Source: an uncultured Eubacteriales bacterium (lineage in GTDB: Bacteria; Bacillota; Clostridia; Christensenellales; Aristaeellaceae). Taken from it: a stretch of DNA of 62,938 nucleotides. Below the pieces are notes generated by a model. The model searched no databases. It saw only the letters and a list, made by a program, of their open reading frames with translations, and had not been told where the DNA came from. The position numbers and the translations under genes are program-made. Shown piece by piece: positions 40,220 to 49,167 of this stretch (position 1 is its first letter; every line of letters starts with the position of its first letter). The stretch covers positions 28,486 through 91,423 of the forward strand of contig CADASK010000005.1 of assembly GCA_902790495.1 (NCBI GenBank), given 5' to 3'.

Positions 40220-41377
40220 TTAGTACCCAAACATCATATCAAAGCTCTCGATGACCGCGCCGCCGTCACCGTTCATCATGAAGAAGTAATAGCCCACGCC
40301 GAGCACCGCCAGGATGAACAGCACCAGGGCCAGCACGCGCCACGGGCTGACCGGGGCCTCGCCGCCGCACTTGCCAGACTGGCCGTTGACCAGCACGTGG
40401 TAGGTTTTGTCCTTCCACTGGAAGGAGCTGAGCCACATGGGCAAGAGCGTCAGCTTGTACCTGACCCGGCTGTGTTTGGAAACGATGGACTTGACCTGCG
40501 CCTCGTCCGCGTGGGAGAGGATATCCCGCATAGCCATGTCGTGCATGACGCTCTCGATGCGCTTCTGCGCGCGGTTCCAGCCGGTGTGCACGTCCACGGC
40601 GGCCTTCTCCGCGGTGAAGCCCGAGAGGAAGCCCGCCTGATAGCGGCACAGCTCGTTCATGTTGTAGGGCTGCACGCGCTGCAGCAGGTTTTCGGGCAGG
40701 CGCTCGCTGCCCGCCACCACCACGTCGTCAAACCGGCGGCTCACCGTGCCGGAGGTCGGCTCCCACCGGGTCTGGCGCTCCTGGTACTGCTCCTGCACCT
40801 GCTTGCCGTCCCGGGTCACCGTGCGGGTTCGGGTCACGTAGTACCAGTGGCCCTCCAGGCCGGTGTACTGGCTCACGGTATCGCTGTCGTAGGTCCAGTG
40901 CGGCAGGTACACGCCGCTGATCTCGCCCAGAGCAGCCAGCTTCTTGGCCTTGCCAGGGGCGAAGGGCTTGCCCTTGAGCCAGGCGCGGAAGCCACTCACG
41001 GCCTTCTCCTTCGGCACGGCGAAGGGCAGCACGCTCTCCGGCGCGATGCCGGCGGCGCTCTGGTCGTCCAGCACGTGGGGGCTGCCACAGAAGGGGCACA
41101 GCGTGGCCGTCTCGTCCTTGCCGAGGATGGTCTGGGCGCCGCAGCCCTCGCAGCGCATCACGCGCTTCACCTCGCCCCAGTCCTGGGCGCTGGCGTCGTT
41201 CGCCTGCTCGATGGGGTATTCGGTGGGCGGGGTCTGATCCAGCTCGATGGCGCTGGCCGTGCCGCAGAAGGGGCACTTCATCTGGCGGGTCGCGGGGTCC
41301 CAGACGGGTCTGCCGCCGCAGCCTGGGCAGGAGAAGGTTTGCGCGCTGCGGCGCCGGGCGTTCAGGAATTCGCTCAT
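40220..41377 (-). CDS. zinc-ribbon membrane protein (TFIIB-type ribbon)
   Basis: A 385-residue protein with two zinc ribbons at the N terminus (CPGCGG ... CPFCG at about 17-40; CEGCG ... CPFCG at about 75-100), a large central domain (about 115-340, YLPHWTYDSDTVSQYTG) and one C-terminal transmembrane helix (about 345-365). Clostridia encode many such TFIIB-type zinc-ribbon proteins of unknown role. AGGGAGG precedes ATG 41377. Monocistronic. Confidence 0.75.
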   Translation of the reverse strand: MSEFLNARRRSAQTFSCPGCGGRPVWDPATRQMKCPFCGTASAIELDQTPPTEYPIEQANDASAQDWGEVKRVMRCEGCGAQTILGKDETATLCPFCGSPHVLDDQSAAGIAPESVLPFAVPKEKAVSGFRAWLKGKPFAPGKAKKLAALGEISGVYLPHWTYDSDTVSQYTGLEGHWYYVTRTRTVTRDGKQVQEQYQERQTRWEPTSGTVSRRFDDVVVAGSERLPENLLQRVQPYNMNELCRYQAGFLSGFTAEKAAVDVHTGWNRAQKRIESVMHDMAMRDILSHADEAQVKSIVSKHSRVRYKLTLLPMWLSSFQWKDKTYHVLVNGQSGKCGGEAPVSPWRVLALVLFILAVLGVGYYFFMMNGDGGAVIESFDMMFGY

Positions 41378-41439
41378 GAGGGAACCTCCCTTCGGGGGTG
41401 TTGCAGATGGTCTTCCGACCTGCAAACGTTAAACGCATG

Positions 41440-41506
41440 CCGCGAAGGGGTCCCGGGGGCGATCGCAAAGCCCCCGGGTCGGCCAGCAGGCCGAAACCCT
41501 TTCTGC
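41440..41506 (-). repeat. two-hairpin GATCG-loop repeat, copy M1 (short, inverted)
   Basis: Minus strand: hairpin 1 TCGGCC-TGCT-GGCCGA; hairpin 2 CCCGGGGG / CCCCCGGG around CTTTGCGATCG. Same subtype as copy D. It pairs with oppositely oriented copy M2. Confidence 0.87.
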
Positions 41507-41527
41507 AGAATGATCATGGTATCTGTC

Positions 41528-41554
41528 AGGCTTGAAAAAGCCTTTTCTTTTTTT
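41528..41554 (+). terminator. strong plus-strand terminator without an upstream plus gene
   Basis: AGGCTT-GAAA-AAGCCT (41528-41543) is followed by TTTTCTTTTTTT, a textbook Rho-independent terminator on the plus strand. Both flanking genes are on the minus strand. It may end a small RNA or stop antisense reading into gluQ. Confidence 0.8.
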
Positions 41555-41566
41555 GCTTTTCACCAA

Positions 41567-41634
41567 CAGCAGAGATTCCGCGCCTGCGGGCGCGGGTCAG
41601 GGGCTTTGCGGTCGCCCCTGACAACCCTTCGCCT
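41567..41634 (+). repeat. two-hairpin GATCG-loop repeat, copy M2 (short)
   Basis: Hairpin 1 CCGCGCC-TGC-GGGCGCGG; hairpin 2 GTCAGGGG / CCCCTGAC; the loop reads CTTTGCGGTCG (one change, as in copy G). It lies at the gluQ 3' end. Confidence 0.88.
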
Positions 41635-41663
41635 CGCCCTTTACGGCGAGTTCTGTAATGTGA

Positions 41664-42602
41664 TTATGATATCGTCAAGCTCTCCGGCCGCCGGACATCC
41701 TCGCGCTTCACCTTGTCCCAGGTGAAATCCTCCGCCAGCTTTTCCAGCGATACGGGGGCCGGGGTTTCCCTCAGGCCGTAGGCGCAGGCCAGCGCGCCGA
41801 AGATGGCCTCGGGCGTGAAGCGCTTCGCCAGGCTGTCCAGGCACAGATCGCCGTCGCGCTTGGCCAAGCGGCGTCCCTGGCTGTCCATCAGCAGCGGGAT
41901 GTGGGCGTAGGTCGGGATCGGCGCGCCGAGCTTCTCCAGCAGGTACATCTGCCGCGGCGTAGACGAGAGAATGTCCCGCCCGCGCACCACCTCGGTGACG
42001 CCGGTCAGGGCGTCGTCCACCACGGCGGCCAGCTGATAGCCCCACAACCCGTCCGAGCGGCGGACAATAAAGTCCCCGCAGTCCCGCGCCAGGTTTTCAG
42101 CGAAGTTTCCCTGCACCCGGTCGGCCACCGTGACCTCCCGCTCCTCCACCCGCACGCGCAGGGCCGGCTTCCTCGTGCGGGAGAGGGCCTCGATCTCGGC
42201 GCCTGTCAGCCGCGCGCAGGTGCCGCGATAGACCACCTGGGTGTCCCCCAGGTTCGGCGCGAGGGCCGCGGAGGCCATCAGCTGCGCCCGCGTGCAGAAG
42301 CACGGGTAGATCAGCCCCTGGGCCCGCAGCCTTCCGAGGGCCTCCTCATAGACCGCGCCGCGCTCGCTCTGAATCAGGAGCGGCCCGTCGAAGGGGATGC
42401 CCAGCCATTCGATATCGCGCAGCATCGCCTGGGTCAGCCTGCTGGGGCAGCGCGGCAGGTCGATGTCCTCAATCCGCAGAAGGCACTTGCCTCCCTGGGC
42501 CTTCGCAGAGACCCAAGCCAGCATCGCGCAGGCGATATTGCCCAGGTGCAGCCTGCCGCTGGGCGTCGGGGCGAAGCGGCCGACCACGGGCACAGCGCTC
42601 AC
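41664..42602 (-). CDS. gluQ: glutamyl-Q tRNA(Asp) synthetase
   Basis: A 312-residue GluRS paralogue lacking the anticodon-binding domain, which attaches glutamate to queuosine of tRNA-Asp. It has FAPTPSGRLHLGN (HIGH equivalent), the zinc ligands CFC ... YRGTC, and LAKRDGD (KMSKS equivalent). It starts at GTG 42602, overlapping the TGA of the upstream acyltransferase-partner gene by 4 bp. It is therefore the last gene of the MBOAT operon, an odd functional pairing. Confidence 0.88.
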   Translation of the reverse strand: MSAVPVVGRFAPTPSGRLHLGNIACAMLAWVSAKAQGGKCLLRIEDIDLPRCPSRLTQAMLRDIEWLGIPFDGPLLIQSERGAVYEEALGRLRAQGLIYPCFCTRAQLMASAALAPNLGDTQVVYRGTCARLTGAEIEALSRTRKPALRVRVEEREVTVADRVQGNFAENLARDCGDFIVRRSDGLWGYQLAAVVDDALTGVTEVVRGRDILSSTPRQMYLLEKLGAPIPTYAHIPLLMDSQGRRLAKRDGDLCLDSLAKRFTPEAIFGALACAYGLRETPAPVSLEKLAEDFTWDKVKREDVRRPESLTIS

Positions 42603-43759
42603 GGGTTGCCCGCCTGGGCGTCGAAGCCCGCCAGCGCATTCTCGATGCCCTCCGGCACACCGCCCAGCATCCGCTCCACGCTCTCGAAGACCACGCAATC
42701 GGGCTGGGCCAGATCGAGCAGCTCGCGGAGGTGTCCCATGTCGCTCACATGCAGCATTGTGACAGAGGAAAAGTAAGGCGCGAGGTAATCCCGCATCTGG
42801 GTGAAATAGCTGTCCCCCACGTAGACCAGCGAGGGTAGACTGCTGTCCCGGTTCACCGTGCGCCAGCGGTAGGAGGCAGGGCTGTCCGCGAAGCGCAGAC
42901 CGGGCAGCTGATCGAAAAACGCATCGTCGCGCGTGATGACACAGCCATCAGGAGCATTCGCTTTCGGATAGCTCTCTGTCATGAGCACAGCGCCGTTGAA
43001 CAGCCTGTCCTCCGTGATCTCCGTCCACGTCGCCTGCTCCGGCGGCGTCGCCTCGATCCCAAAGGCCCTGCACAGCTCCACCGCGCCGATGTAGGCCCCG
43101 TGGGTGTTCCAGTGGGAATCGTCCACGTTGACATAGTAGAGCGTGCCGTCGCCCTTATGGGCCATCAGTGCTTCCCGCCCGTCGATCACGTTGAGCTTCC
43201 CGCCCTGTCTCGCGGCGGCCAGCAGCTGATCGGTGTGGGACGCGCCATCCTGCGCTTTGGCGATGCCATCCGGATAGTATTCCGGATAGATGGTTTTCTT
43301 GTCCGGCAGCAGCAGCCAGCGCACGTCGATGCCGCGCGCCTTGACCAGGCTGTCCAGCGTTTCCGCCTCGCCCACCAGATGGGTGAGCAGCTCTTCGGGC
43401 AGCAGGTTCTCCCCCGTGTAGTCCTTCAGCACGTGCTCCGGCGCGTAGTAGATCCAGTGCTCCTTGCCGATGATGTCATTGGCCCGGGCGCTGCGGTTGA
43501 ACACATGATACTGCAGCCTCGTCCACACATCCGACACCAGCTTGCGGCCACCCACGTTGTCCTTGATCCAGGCATCGGTGGAATCGATCAGCGCGGAGGG
43601 CGTGATGTGGCCCGCCGCGTCCCGGAGGGTCGGATGGCCCGCCAGCACGCGGTTCTCGGTCTCCGAGATCTTGCCGCCCGCGAAGTCCGCAGTCACCAGC
43701 GGCACCAGCACCAGCAGCGCAAAAAAGATGAGCAAGAGCAGATTTCCGGCTTTCTTCAT
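42599..43759 (-). CDS. DHHW/AlgX-AlgJ-like O-acyltransferase partner
   Basis: A 386-residue secreted or membrane-anchored protein with an N-terminal hydrophobic anchor (about 6-24), an AlgJ/AlgX-like SGNH domain and the DHHW-type motif NVDDSHWNTHGA, with a second SGNH element GDSYFTQM. Such proteins take acyl groups from an MBOAT channel and put them on extracellular polysaccharides or teichoic acids. It begins 11 bp downstream of the MBOAT gene, which fits that role. GAGGAGG precedes the ATG. Confidence 0.85.
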   Translation of the reverse strand: MKKAGNLLLLIFFALLVLVPLVTADFAGGKISETENRVLAGHPTLRDAAGHITPSALIDSTDAWIKDNVGGRKLVSDVWTRLQYHVFNRSARANDIIGKEHWIYYAPEHVLKDYTGENLLPEELLTHLVGEAETLDSLVKARGIDVRWLLLPDKKTIYPEYYPDGIAKAQDGASHTDQLLAAARQGGKLNVIDGREALMAHKGDGTLYYVNVDDSHWNTHGAYIGAVELCRAFGIEATPPEQATWTEITEDRLFNGAVLMTESYPKANAPDGCVITRDDAFFDQLPGLRFADSPASYRWRTVNRDSSLPSLVYVGDSYFTQMRDYLAPYFSSVTMLHVSDMGHLRELLDLAQPDCVVFESVERMLGGVPEGIENALAGFDAQAGNP

Positions 43760-43770
43760 ACGCTGCCTCC

Positions 43771-45186
43771 TCAGAAACGGAAATAGATGAACGGGTTGTA
43801 GGTCGAGGTGATGACCAGCACCGCCCCGAACAGCAGCAGCGCACAGGCCGCCACACGGGCGCAGAGGACGCCTTTATCGCTCTCGAGCCAGCCGTTGAAC
43901 CGCTCGCCCAGCACCTCGCGCCAGGGCACGCAGGCCAGCACAGCGGCGATCAGGGTCAGGATCACCCAGCCGTCCAGGTACCAGGCCGCGGTGTAGATCA
44001 CGCGCTCAGGCTGCGCCAGGCCGAACATGATGCCGAGCAGCTGCAGGGTGCCCTGCACGCTCTCCCGGCGGAACAGCACCCAGCCGATCAGCACCCGCAG
44101 CATCGTGAAGAGCCACTGCAGCCAGCCGGGAATCCTGTCCAGCTTCCCGCTCTTAATCAACGGCTTCTCCGCCATCAGCCACAGCCCATGCCACAGGCCC
44201 CACAGCACAAAGCTCCAGGACGCGCCGTGCCACAGGCCGGTCAGCAGGAAGACGGTCAGCTGGTGCAGGTACTGGTTGCCGCGCCGGTTGCCGCCCAGGG
44301 GAATGTAGACATAGTCGCGAAACCAGGAGGAAAGGGAGATGTGCCACCTGCGCCAGAAGTCGGTCATCGTCTTCGCGCTGTAGGGGTGGCGGAAGTTCTC
44401 GAGGAATTCAAAGCCGAACATGCGCCCCAGGCCGATGGCCATGTCGCTGTAGCCGCTGAAGTCGAAATAGATCTGGAACATGTAGCAGATCACGCCCAGC
44501 CAGGTCAGCCCAACGGAGCTGTTGGGCACGGCGGGGTTGAACACGCCGTCCGCCACCTGACCCAGGGTGTTGGCGATCCACGCCTTCTTCACCAGGCCCA
44601 CGGCAAAGCGCTGCACGCCCGAGGCCAGCTTGTCCAGGTCGATCTCCCGGCTGTCGATCTGGGCCTCGATGTCGCTGTAGCGCACGATGGGGCCGGCGAT
44701 CAGCTGCGGAAACAGGGAGATGTACAGGGCGATCTTCAGCGGGTTGCGCTGCACCTTCGCCTTCCCCATGGCCACGTCCAGCACATAGCTCATGCCCTGG
44801 AAGGTGAAAAACGAGATGCCGATGGGCAGGGCGATCTGCCGCACCTCAGCCGTGAAGTGGAACAGCCTTTGCGCCGTCTCCACCGCGAAATTCAGGTACT
44901 TGAAGTAGAAGAGGATGCCCAGGTTGGCCGCCACCGCGCAGAACACCGCCAGGCGCTTCGGCCAGGGGGACGCCTTGCCGGAAGCCGCCCCGACCCACAG
45001 GCCGCACAGGTAGTTGATCAGGATGGAGGCCACCATCAGCAGCGCGGCCCGCGGCCCGCCCCACGCGTAAAACAGCAGCGACATGCCCAGCAAAAACAGG
45101 TTGCGCAGCCGTCTGCCGACCAGATAATATCCCAGCAGCGTGATCGGGAGAAACAAAAACAGGAAGGTGCTGGACGAAAAGACCAT
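43771..45186 (-). CDS. MBOAT family O-acyltransferase (AlgI/DltB-like)
   Basis: A 471-residue membrane-bound O-acyltransferase with about 10-11 helices. The catalytic His lies in LLTGLWHGASWSFVLWGLWHG; FWRRWHISLSSWFRDYVYIPLGGNRRG is the family hallmark. It probably moves acetyl or other acyl groups across the membrane to the downstream AlgJ-like protein for modifying a surface glycan. First gene of the MBOAT-AlgJ-gluQ transcript. Confidence 0.92.
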   Translation of the reverse strand: MVFSSSTFLFLFLPITLLGYYLVGRRLRNLFLLGMSLLFYAWGGPRAALLMVASILINYLCGLWVGAASGKASPWPKRLAVFCAVAANLGILFYFKYLNFAVETAQRLFHFTAEVRQIALPIGISFFTFQGMSYVLDVAMGKAKVQRNPLKIALYISLFPQLIAGPIVRYSDIEAQIDSREIDLDKLASGVQRFAVGLVKKAWIANTLGQVADGVFNPAVPNSSVGLTWLGVICYMFQIYFDFSGYSDMAIGLGRMFGFEFLENFRHPYSAKTMTDFWRRWHISLSSWFRDYVYIPLGGNRRGNQYLHQLTVFLLTGLWHGASWSFVLWGLWHGLWLMAEKPLIKSGKLDRIPGWLQWLFTMLRVLIGWVLFRRESVQGTLQLLGIMFGLAQPERVIYTAAWYLDGWVILTLIAAVLACVPWREVLGERFNGWLESDKGVLCARVAACALLLFGAVLVITSTYNPFIYFRF

Positions 45187-45269
45187 ACTCCACCTCGCGG
45201 TTCAAACTCTTGCCGGAGTGATTATAGCATGATGCGTGCCGGGCCGCAAGCGGGCGGTGTGGATTCCGG

Positions 45270-45992
45270 TCAGGTCAGATTCGTCACCGTTCCCACCGAA
45301 ATACACTGATGGAGGACGGCGTCGAGATCGGAGTTTTCAGCGCCCTGCCAGATCCGTTCGGCGATGTTGGTGATCAGCCATGCGCCCTCACCGGCATCTT
45401 CCTTCAGGTACTGATCGTCGTAAAAGTGCTCCGTCTGCATCACCGTGTTGCGCCGGATCCCCCTGCACGCCTCCGCCGGGCAGTCCGGAATGTTGATGTT
45501 CCAGACCTGGTGGGCCGGCAGCGGCTTCTCCATGTATTCCTCCAAGAGCGCCGGCAGGAAGCGGTCCACAATGTCGGTGGCGCGGAACTCAGGATTTCCG
45601 TAGGAGACCGCGATGGCGGGAACGCCCAGGAAGGCCGCCTCGAGGGCCGCGCCGACGGTTCCGGAATACTGGATATCCGAGGAGATGTTGTACCCGTGGT
45701 TGATGCCGGACAGAACCACGTCCGGCCGGGTCTCCGCCGCCGCGAAGATGCCGACCCGCACGCAGTCGGCGGGCGTTCCGTCCAGGGTGTAGGCTTTTGC
45801 GCCGGCCAGGCCGAAGTCACAGGCCCGCAGGAGCAGTTTTCTGTTGAAGATGCAGTGATGGGACGCGGCGCTTCGCTGGGCGTCGGGCGCCACCACGGTG
45901 ACGTCGCCGAACCTGCAGGCGATCTCCACCAGCTTGCGCAGCCCGTCGGCGCCGATGCCGTCGTCGTTGGTGACCAGGATCTGTTTACGCAT
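45270..45992 (-). CDS. surE: 5'-nucleotidase SurE
   Basis: A 240-residue SurE-type metal-dependent nucleoside monophosphatase. The metal site includes ILVTNDDGIGADG (Asp10, Asp11) and VVLSGINHGYN, with APDAQRSAASH and SGTVGAALEA also present. Housekeeping survival and nucleotide salvage role. GGAGG precedes ATG 45992. It lies 67 bp downstream of the cytidine deaminase gene on the same strand, suggesting a nucleotide-salvage pair. Confidence 0.93.
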   Translation of the reverse strand: MRKQILVTNDDGIGADGLRKLVEIACRFGDVTVVAPDAQRSAASHHCIFNRKLLLRACDFGLAGAKAYTLDGTPADCVRVGIFAAAETRPDVVLSGINHGYNISSDIQYSGTVGAALEAAFLGVPAIAVSYGNPEFRATDIVDRFLPALLEEYMEKPLPAHQVWNINIPDCPAEACRGIRRNTVMQTEHFYDDQYLKEDAGEGAWLITNIAERIWQGAENSDLDAVLHQCISVGTVTNLT

Positions 45993-46059
45993 CTGAACCT
46001 CCATGGACGGTTGTGCTTGTCTCCGCCTGTCCGGCGTCATCAGTGCACGGTATTCGGAT

Positions 46060-46455
46060 TCAGTCAATCCACCACTCCGGCGTCAGGTCGCCTAGCTTCA
46101 TGACGCGGTCCCTGGCATAGTCGAGCATGATCTCGATATCCTTGTAGCGGCCCGGCATCAGCTGCACCATCAGCTCCCTGCAGGCGCCGCACGGCGCGCC
46201 TTTGCCCTCGTTCGGCGGGATGCAGAGCACCCTGTCGATCTCGCTTTCGCCGTTGGTGATCATGTTGAAGATCGCGTTCCGCTCGGCGCAGATGCCCAGC
46301 GTGGAGCAGGTGTCAATGCACACGCCGACGTAGATCTTCCCCGACTTCGAGCGCACAGCGGCGGACACCTCGCCCGCCGTCACATAGTCCGAGATCGACC
46401 GGCCGTTGAGCACCTTCTTCGCGGCGTCATACATATCCTTCCAGATCTGATCCAT
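46060..46455 (-). CDS. cytidine deaminase-family protein
   Basis: A 131-residue zinc deaminase of the cytidine/blasticidin-S deaminase family. The active site is visible as CAERNAIF (Cys56, catalytic Glu58) and PCGACREL (Cys89, Cys92). The conserved substrate-binding FN-type residues of canonical Cdd are not obvious near the N terminus, so substrate could be cytidine, blasticidin-like or another base. It is followed by surE in the same direction. Confidence 0.85.
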   Translation of the reverse strand: MDQIWKDMYDAAKKVLNGRSISDYVTAGEVSAAVRSKSGKIYVGVCIDTCSTLGICAERNAIFNMITNGESEIDRVLCIPPNEGKGAPCGACRELMVQLMPGRYKDIEIMLDYARDRVMKLGDLTPEWWID

Positions 46456-46530
46456 GGTTCTTCCTCCTGTTTGCTGTCCTGAGTCCTGTGCCGTTCATAA
46501 CGATTTCTGCGAATCCGGCAGGGTTACCCC

Positions 46531-47376
46531 TCACGCCTCGTCCAGGCTCTCCTTCATCTCGCGGCCGCGGCGGATCACCCGCTTCAGGGCGTCCTCATCC
46601 CCCGCCGCCAGGGCGTCCCGGTAGGCGCTGAGGTTGCCGATCAGCGTCTCCAGCGCGGGCAGCAGGTCGTCGCGGTTCTCCAAAAACAGCTCCGACCACA
46701 GCTCCTCGCCGACGCGGGCCACGCGGGTCATGTCCGCGAAGGAGCCGGCCGAAAAGCCCTTGTGCTTCGAGGCCAGCGGGCTGTTGACATAGGCGCCGGA
46801 GACCACGTGGGCCAGCTGGGAGGTGTAGGCGATCATCTCGTCGTGCCGGGCGGGCGTGGTGAACACCACCCGCCGGAAGCCGATATCCAGGAAGAACTCC
46901 TTGGCCCGCTGCAGATCCTGCATCTGCTGCAGATCCTCGTCCCCGCGCGGGGTCAGGATCATCGACGCGCGCTCAAACAGATTGTCCCGGCTGTAGCGGA
47001 AGCCGCTGTACTCGCGGCCCGCCATCGGGTGACCGCCGATGAAGCGCCAGGGCCTCCCCTCGGCGATGGGCTGCACGCGCTCCACGATCCAGCGCTTGAC
47101 GCCGCCGCAGTCGATGACCAGCGCGCCCGGGGCGATGCGGTCCGCGTGGGCCGCAATCCACTCCACGATGACACGCGGTCGCGTGGCCACCAGCACGATG
47201 TCGCAGGCGGCCAGCCCTTCGTCCGTCAGCTCGCCGTCGATGGCGTCCATCAGCTCCGCCTGGCGCAGGGCCTCCGGGTCGATGTCCGAGGCGTAGACCT
47301 CATGGTCTGTGTTGAGTTTGATGCTCCGGGCCAGGGAGCCGCCGATCAGGCCCATGCCGATGATGGCGATACGCAT
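46531..47376 (-). CDS. tyrA: prephenate dehydrogenase
   Basis: A 281-residue NAD-dependent TyrA making 4-hydroxyphenylpyruvate for tyrosine synthesis. The Rossmann loop is IIGMGLIGGSLARSI, the catalytic-domain motif is GGHPMAGREYSGF, and the helical dimerisation domain has YTSQLAHVVSGAYVNS. No chorismate mutase or ACT domain is fused. CGGAGG precedes the ATG. Monocistronic; repeat N lies upstream. Confidence 0.93.
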   Translation of the reverse strand: MRIAIIGMGLIGGSLARSIKLNTDHEVYASDIDPEALRQAELMDAIDGELTDEGLAACDIVLVATRPRVIVEWIAAHADRIAPGALVIDCGGVKRWIVERVQPIAEGRPWRFIGGHPMAGREYSGFRYSRDNLFERASMILTPRGDEDLQQMQDLQRAKEFFLDIGFRRVVFTTPARHDEMIAYTSQLAHVVSGAYVNSPLASKHKGFSAGSFADMTRVARVGEELWSELFLENRDDLLPALETLIGNLSAYRDALAAGDEDALKRVIRRGREMKESLDEA

Positions 47377-47420
47377 AGGTGTTTCCTCCGTCAGGTGAAA
47401 TATGAGCCATGTTTGTGGCG

Positions 47421-47483
47421 GCAGGGGGTCCGCGCCTGCGGGCGCGCCAGGGGCTTTCCGATCGCCCCTGGACCCTTCGGGCC
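47421..47483 (+). repeat. two-hairpin GATCG-loop repeat, copy N (short)
   Basis: Hairpin 1 CGCGCC-TGC-GGGCGCG; hairpin 2 CCAGGGG / CCCCTGG with loop CTTTCCGATCG, the same loop variant as copy C. It lies between tyrA and the mannitol/fructuronate dehydrogenase gene. Confidence 0.85.
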
Positions 47484-47506
47484 GTCATTTTATACATATT
47501 GTTGCG

Positions 47507-49114
47507 TTAGAATCTTGCTTCATGCAGCGTGCGGCGCACAGAGCCAGGGCCTGCGAGCATCTGGCGGAAGAGGGTTTCGATTTGCTCGCCGATGCCGGCC
47601 TCGTAGAGGTTCACGCCGAACAGGCCGTTGTCCGAGAGGATCAGCTTCAGCTGACCGGTCAGGGTGGCCGGGTCGTCGGCGCGGACGTCCGCGAGAATCG
47701 CCTGCAGCTCCGCGTTCATCGGGTCGGGCGACAGCTCGTAGGTATCACCCTGGTCGTCCACCGCCAGCAGGTACCGCAGCCAGCCCGCGATGGCCAGCGG
47801 GATCGCCCGCAGCCGCTCGGCGCTGCCGTACTTCGCCTGGTACGCCTTCACCGTCTCGCCGAAGCGCACGCCCACGCCCTGGGAGATGTCCGTCACCAGG
47901 CGCTGCACGGTGTCACCCAGGTAGGGATTCGGGAAGCGCTCGTTCAGGCACTCCTCCAGGAAGGCCCGGGGCGACAGGATGCCCGGGTCAGGTACCGTGT
48001 CCATGCCCTCCTCGCCCACGGCGTGGGCCAGGCGCAGGGAGTCCGCGTCGCGCATCTGGTCGGAGAAGAGCGTGAAGCCCAGCAGGCACCCGAAGGGCCC
48101 CAGGGCGGAGTGGATCGGGTTGAGGCAGGCGGTCACCTTCATCCGCTCGGACTTGTTCACCGTGGCGCGGTCGGTCATGTAGACCCCCGCCAGCTCCAAC
48201 GGCGGCCTGCCGTTGGGGAAGCTGTCCTCGATGACCAGGTACTGCGGCCCCTCCGCGTTGACAAAGGGCGCGATATAGGTCTGCTTCCCGGTGACGATGG
48301 GCTCCATTCCCTCCAGGCCGAGGGCCTCCAGCCGCTCCGCCACAGCCTCGCTGGGCCGCGGGGTGATCTTGTCGATCATCGTCCAGGGGAAGGCCACCCG
48401 GCCCTCGTCGCCGACCCAGGCGAGGAAATCCTCGCCCACAAAGCTGCGCTCGCGCCATGCCTGCGCCACCTGCAGCACCGACGCGCGCAGGCGGGAGCCG
48501 TTCTGGGAGCAGTTGTCCATGGAGACCAGGGCCAGGGGCGTGCCGCCCGCCCGGAAGCGCGCCCACAGCATCGCCGTGACGATGCCCATGGCCGTGCGCG
48601 CCGCGTCGGGGCCGTTGTCCAGATCCGCCCGCACCGCGCCGAAGTACGCGCCCGCGGTGTTGGTCAGGGCGTAGCCCTTCTCGGTGATGGTGAAGGAGAC
48701 CAGCTGCAGGCTCTCCGCGCGGAAGACCTCGCGCAGCCGTTCCATCTGCGCCGGCTCCTCCGGCGCGGCCTTGATGGCCTCGCACATGGAGCCCAGCACG
48801 CGCTTCTCCTCGCGGCCGTCGGCGTGGAGAATCACGCTGAGGCCGAGGTTATCGTAGGGGCGGTAGATGCGGTCCACCACCTCGCCGTCGTAGCACTCCA
48901 CGCAGGTGATGCCCCGGTCCATCGCGCCGCGGCTGAGCAGCTGATCCGCAATGCCGCCCAGGAAGACGCGGAAGATATTGCCCACGCCAAAATGCGCCCA
49001 GACAGGGGCCTCGACGGTGCGGCGGGCAGTGGCCTCGGCGTCATAGGAGGGCAGGATGATACCGGCCTGGTCCCAAGGTGTGCGGTCGGCGATTCCGGCA
49101 TAGGTCAAACGCAT
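47507..49114 (-). CDS. mannitol dehydrogenase-family oxidoreductase (fructuronate reductase-like)
   Basis: A 535-residue NAD-dependent polyol/sugar-acid dehydrogenase. The N-terminal Rossmann part has FGVGNIFRVFLGG; the catalytic region has SERMKVTACLNPIHSALGPFG with the Lys/Asn/His set of the family. Fructuronate reductase (UxuB) or mannitol 2-dehydrogenase activity is likely, but no hexuronate genes are adjacent to decide. ATG 49114 is favoured over ATG 49123 because AAAGG then has 8-bp spacing. Confidence 0.85.
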   Translation of the reverse strand: MRLTYAGIADRTPWDQAGIILPSYDAEATARRTVEAPVWAHFGVGNIFRVFLGGIADQLLSRGAMDRGITCVECYDGEVVDRIYRPYDNLGLSVILHADGREEKRVLGSMCEAIKAAPEEPAQMERLREVFRAESLQLVSFTITEKGYALTNTAGAYFGAVRADLDNGPDAARTAMGIVTAMLWARFRAGGTPLALVSMDNCSQNGSRLRASVLQVAQAWRERSFVGEDFLAWVGDEGRVAFPWTMIDKITPRPSEAVAERLEALGLEGMEPIVTGKQTYIAPFVNAEGPQYLVIEDSFPNGRPPLELAGVYMTDRATVNKSERMKVTACLNPIHSALGPFGCLLGFTLFSDQMRDADSLRLAHAVGEEGMDTVPDPGILSPRAFLEECLNERFPNPYLGDTVQRLVTDISQGVGVRFGETVKAYQAKYGSAERLRAIPLAIAGWLRYLLAVDDQGDTYELSPDPMNAELQAILADVRADDPATLTGQLKLILSDNGLFGVNLYEAGIGEQIETLFRQMLAGPGSVRRTLHEARF

Positions 49115-49167
49115 GGGGATCATCCTTTCGATAGGTTGATCGATCTATGAATTCTTTCCTGTATTTT

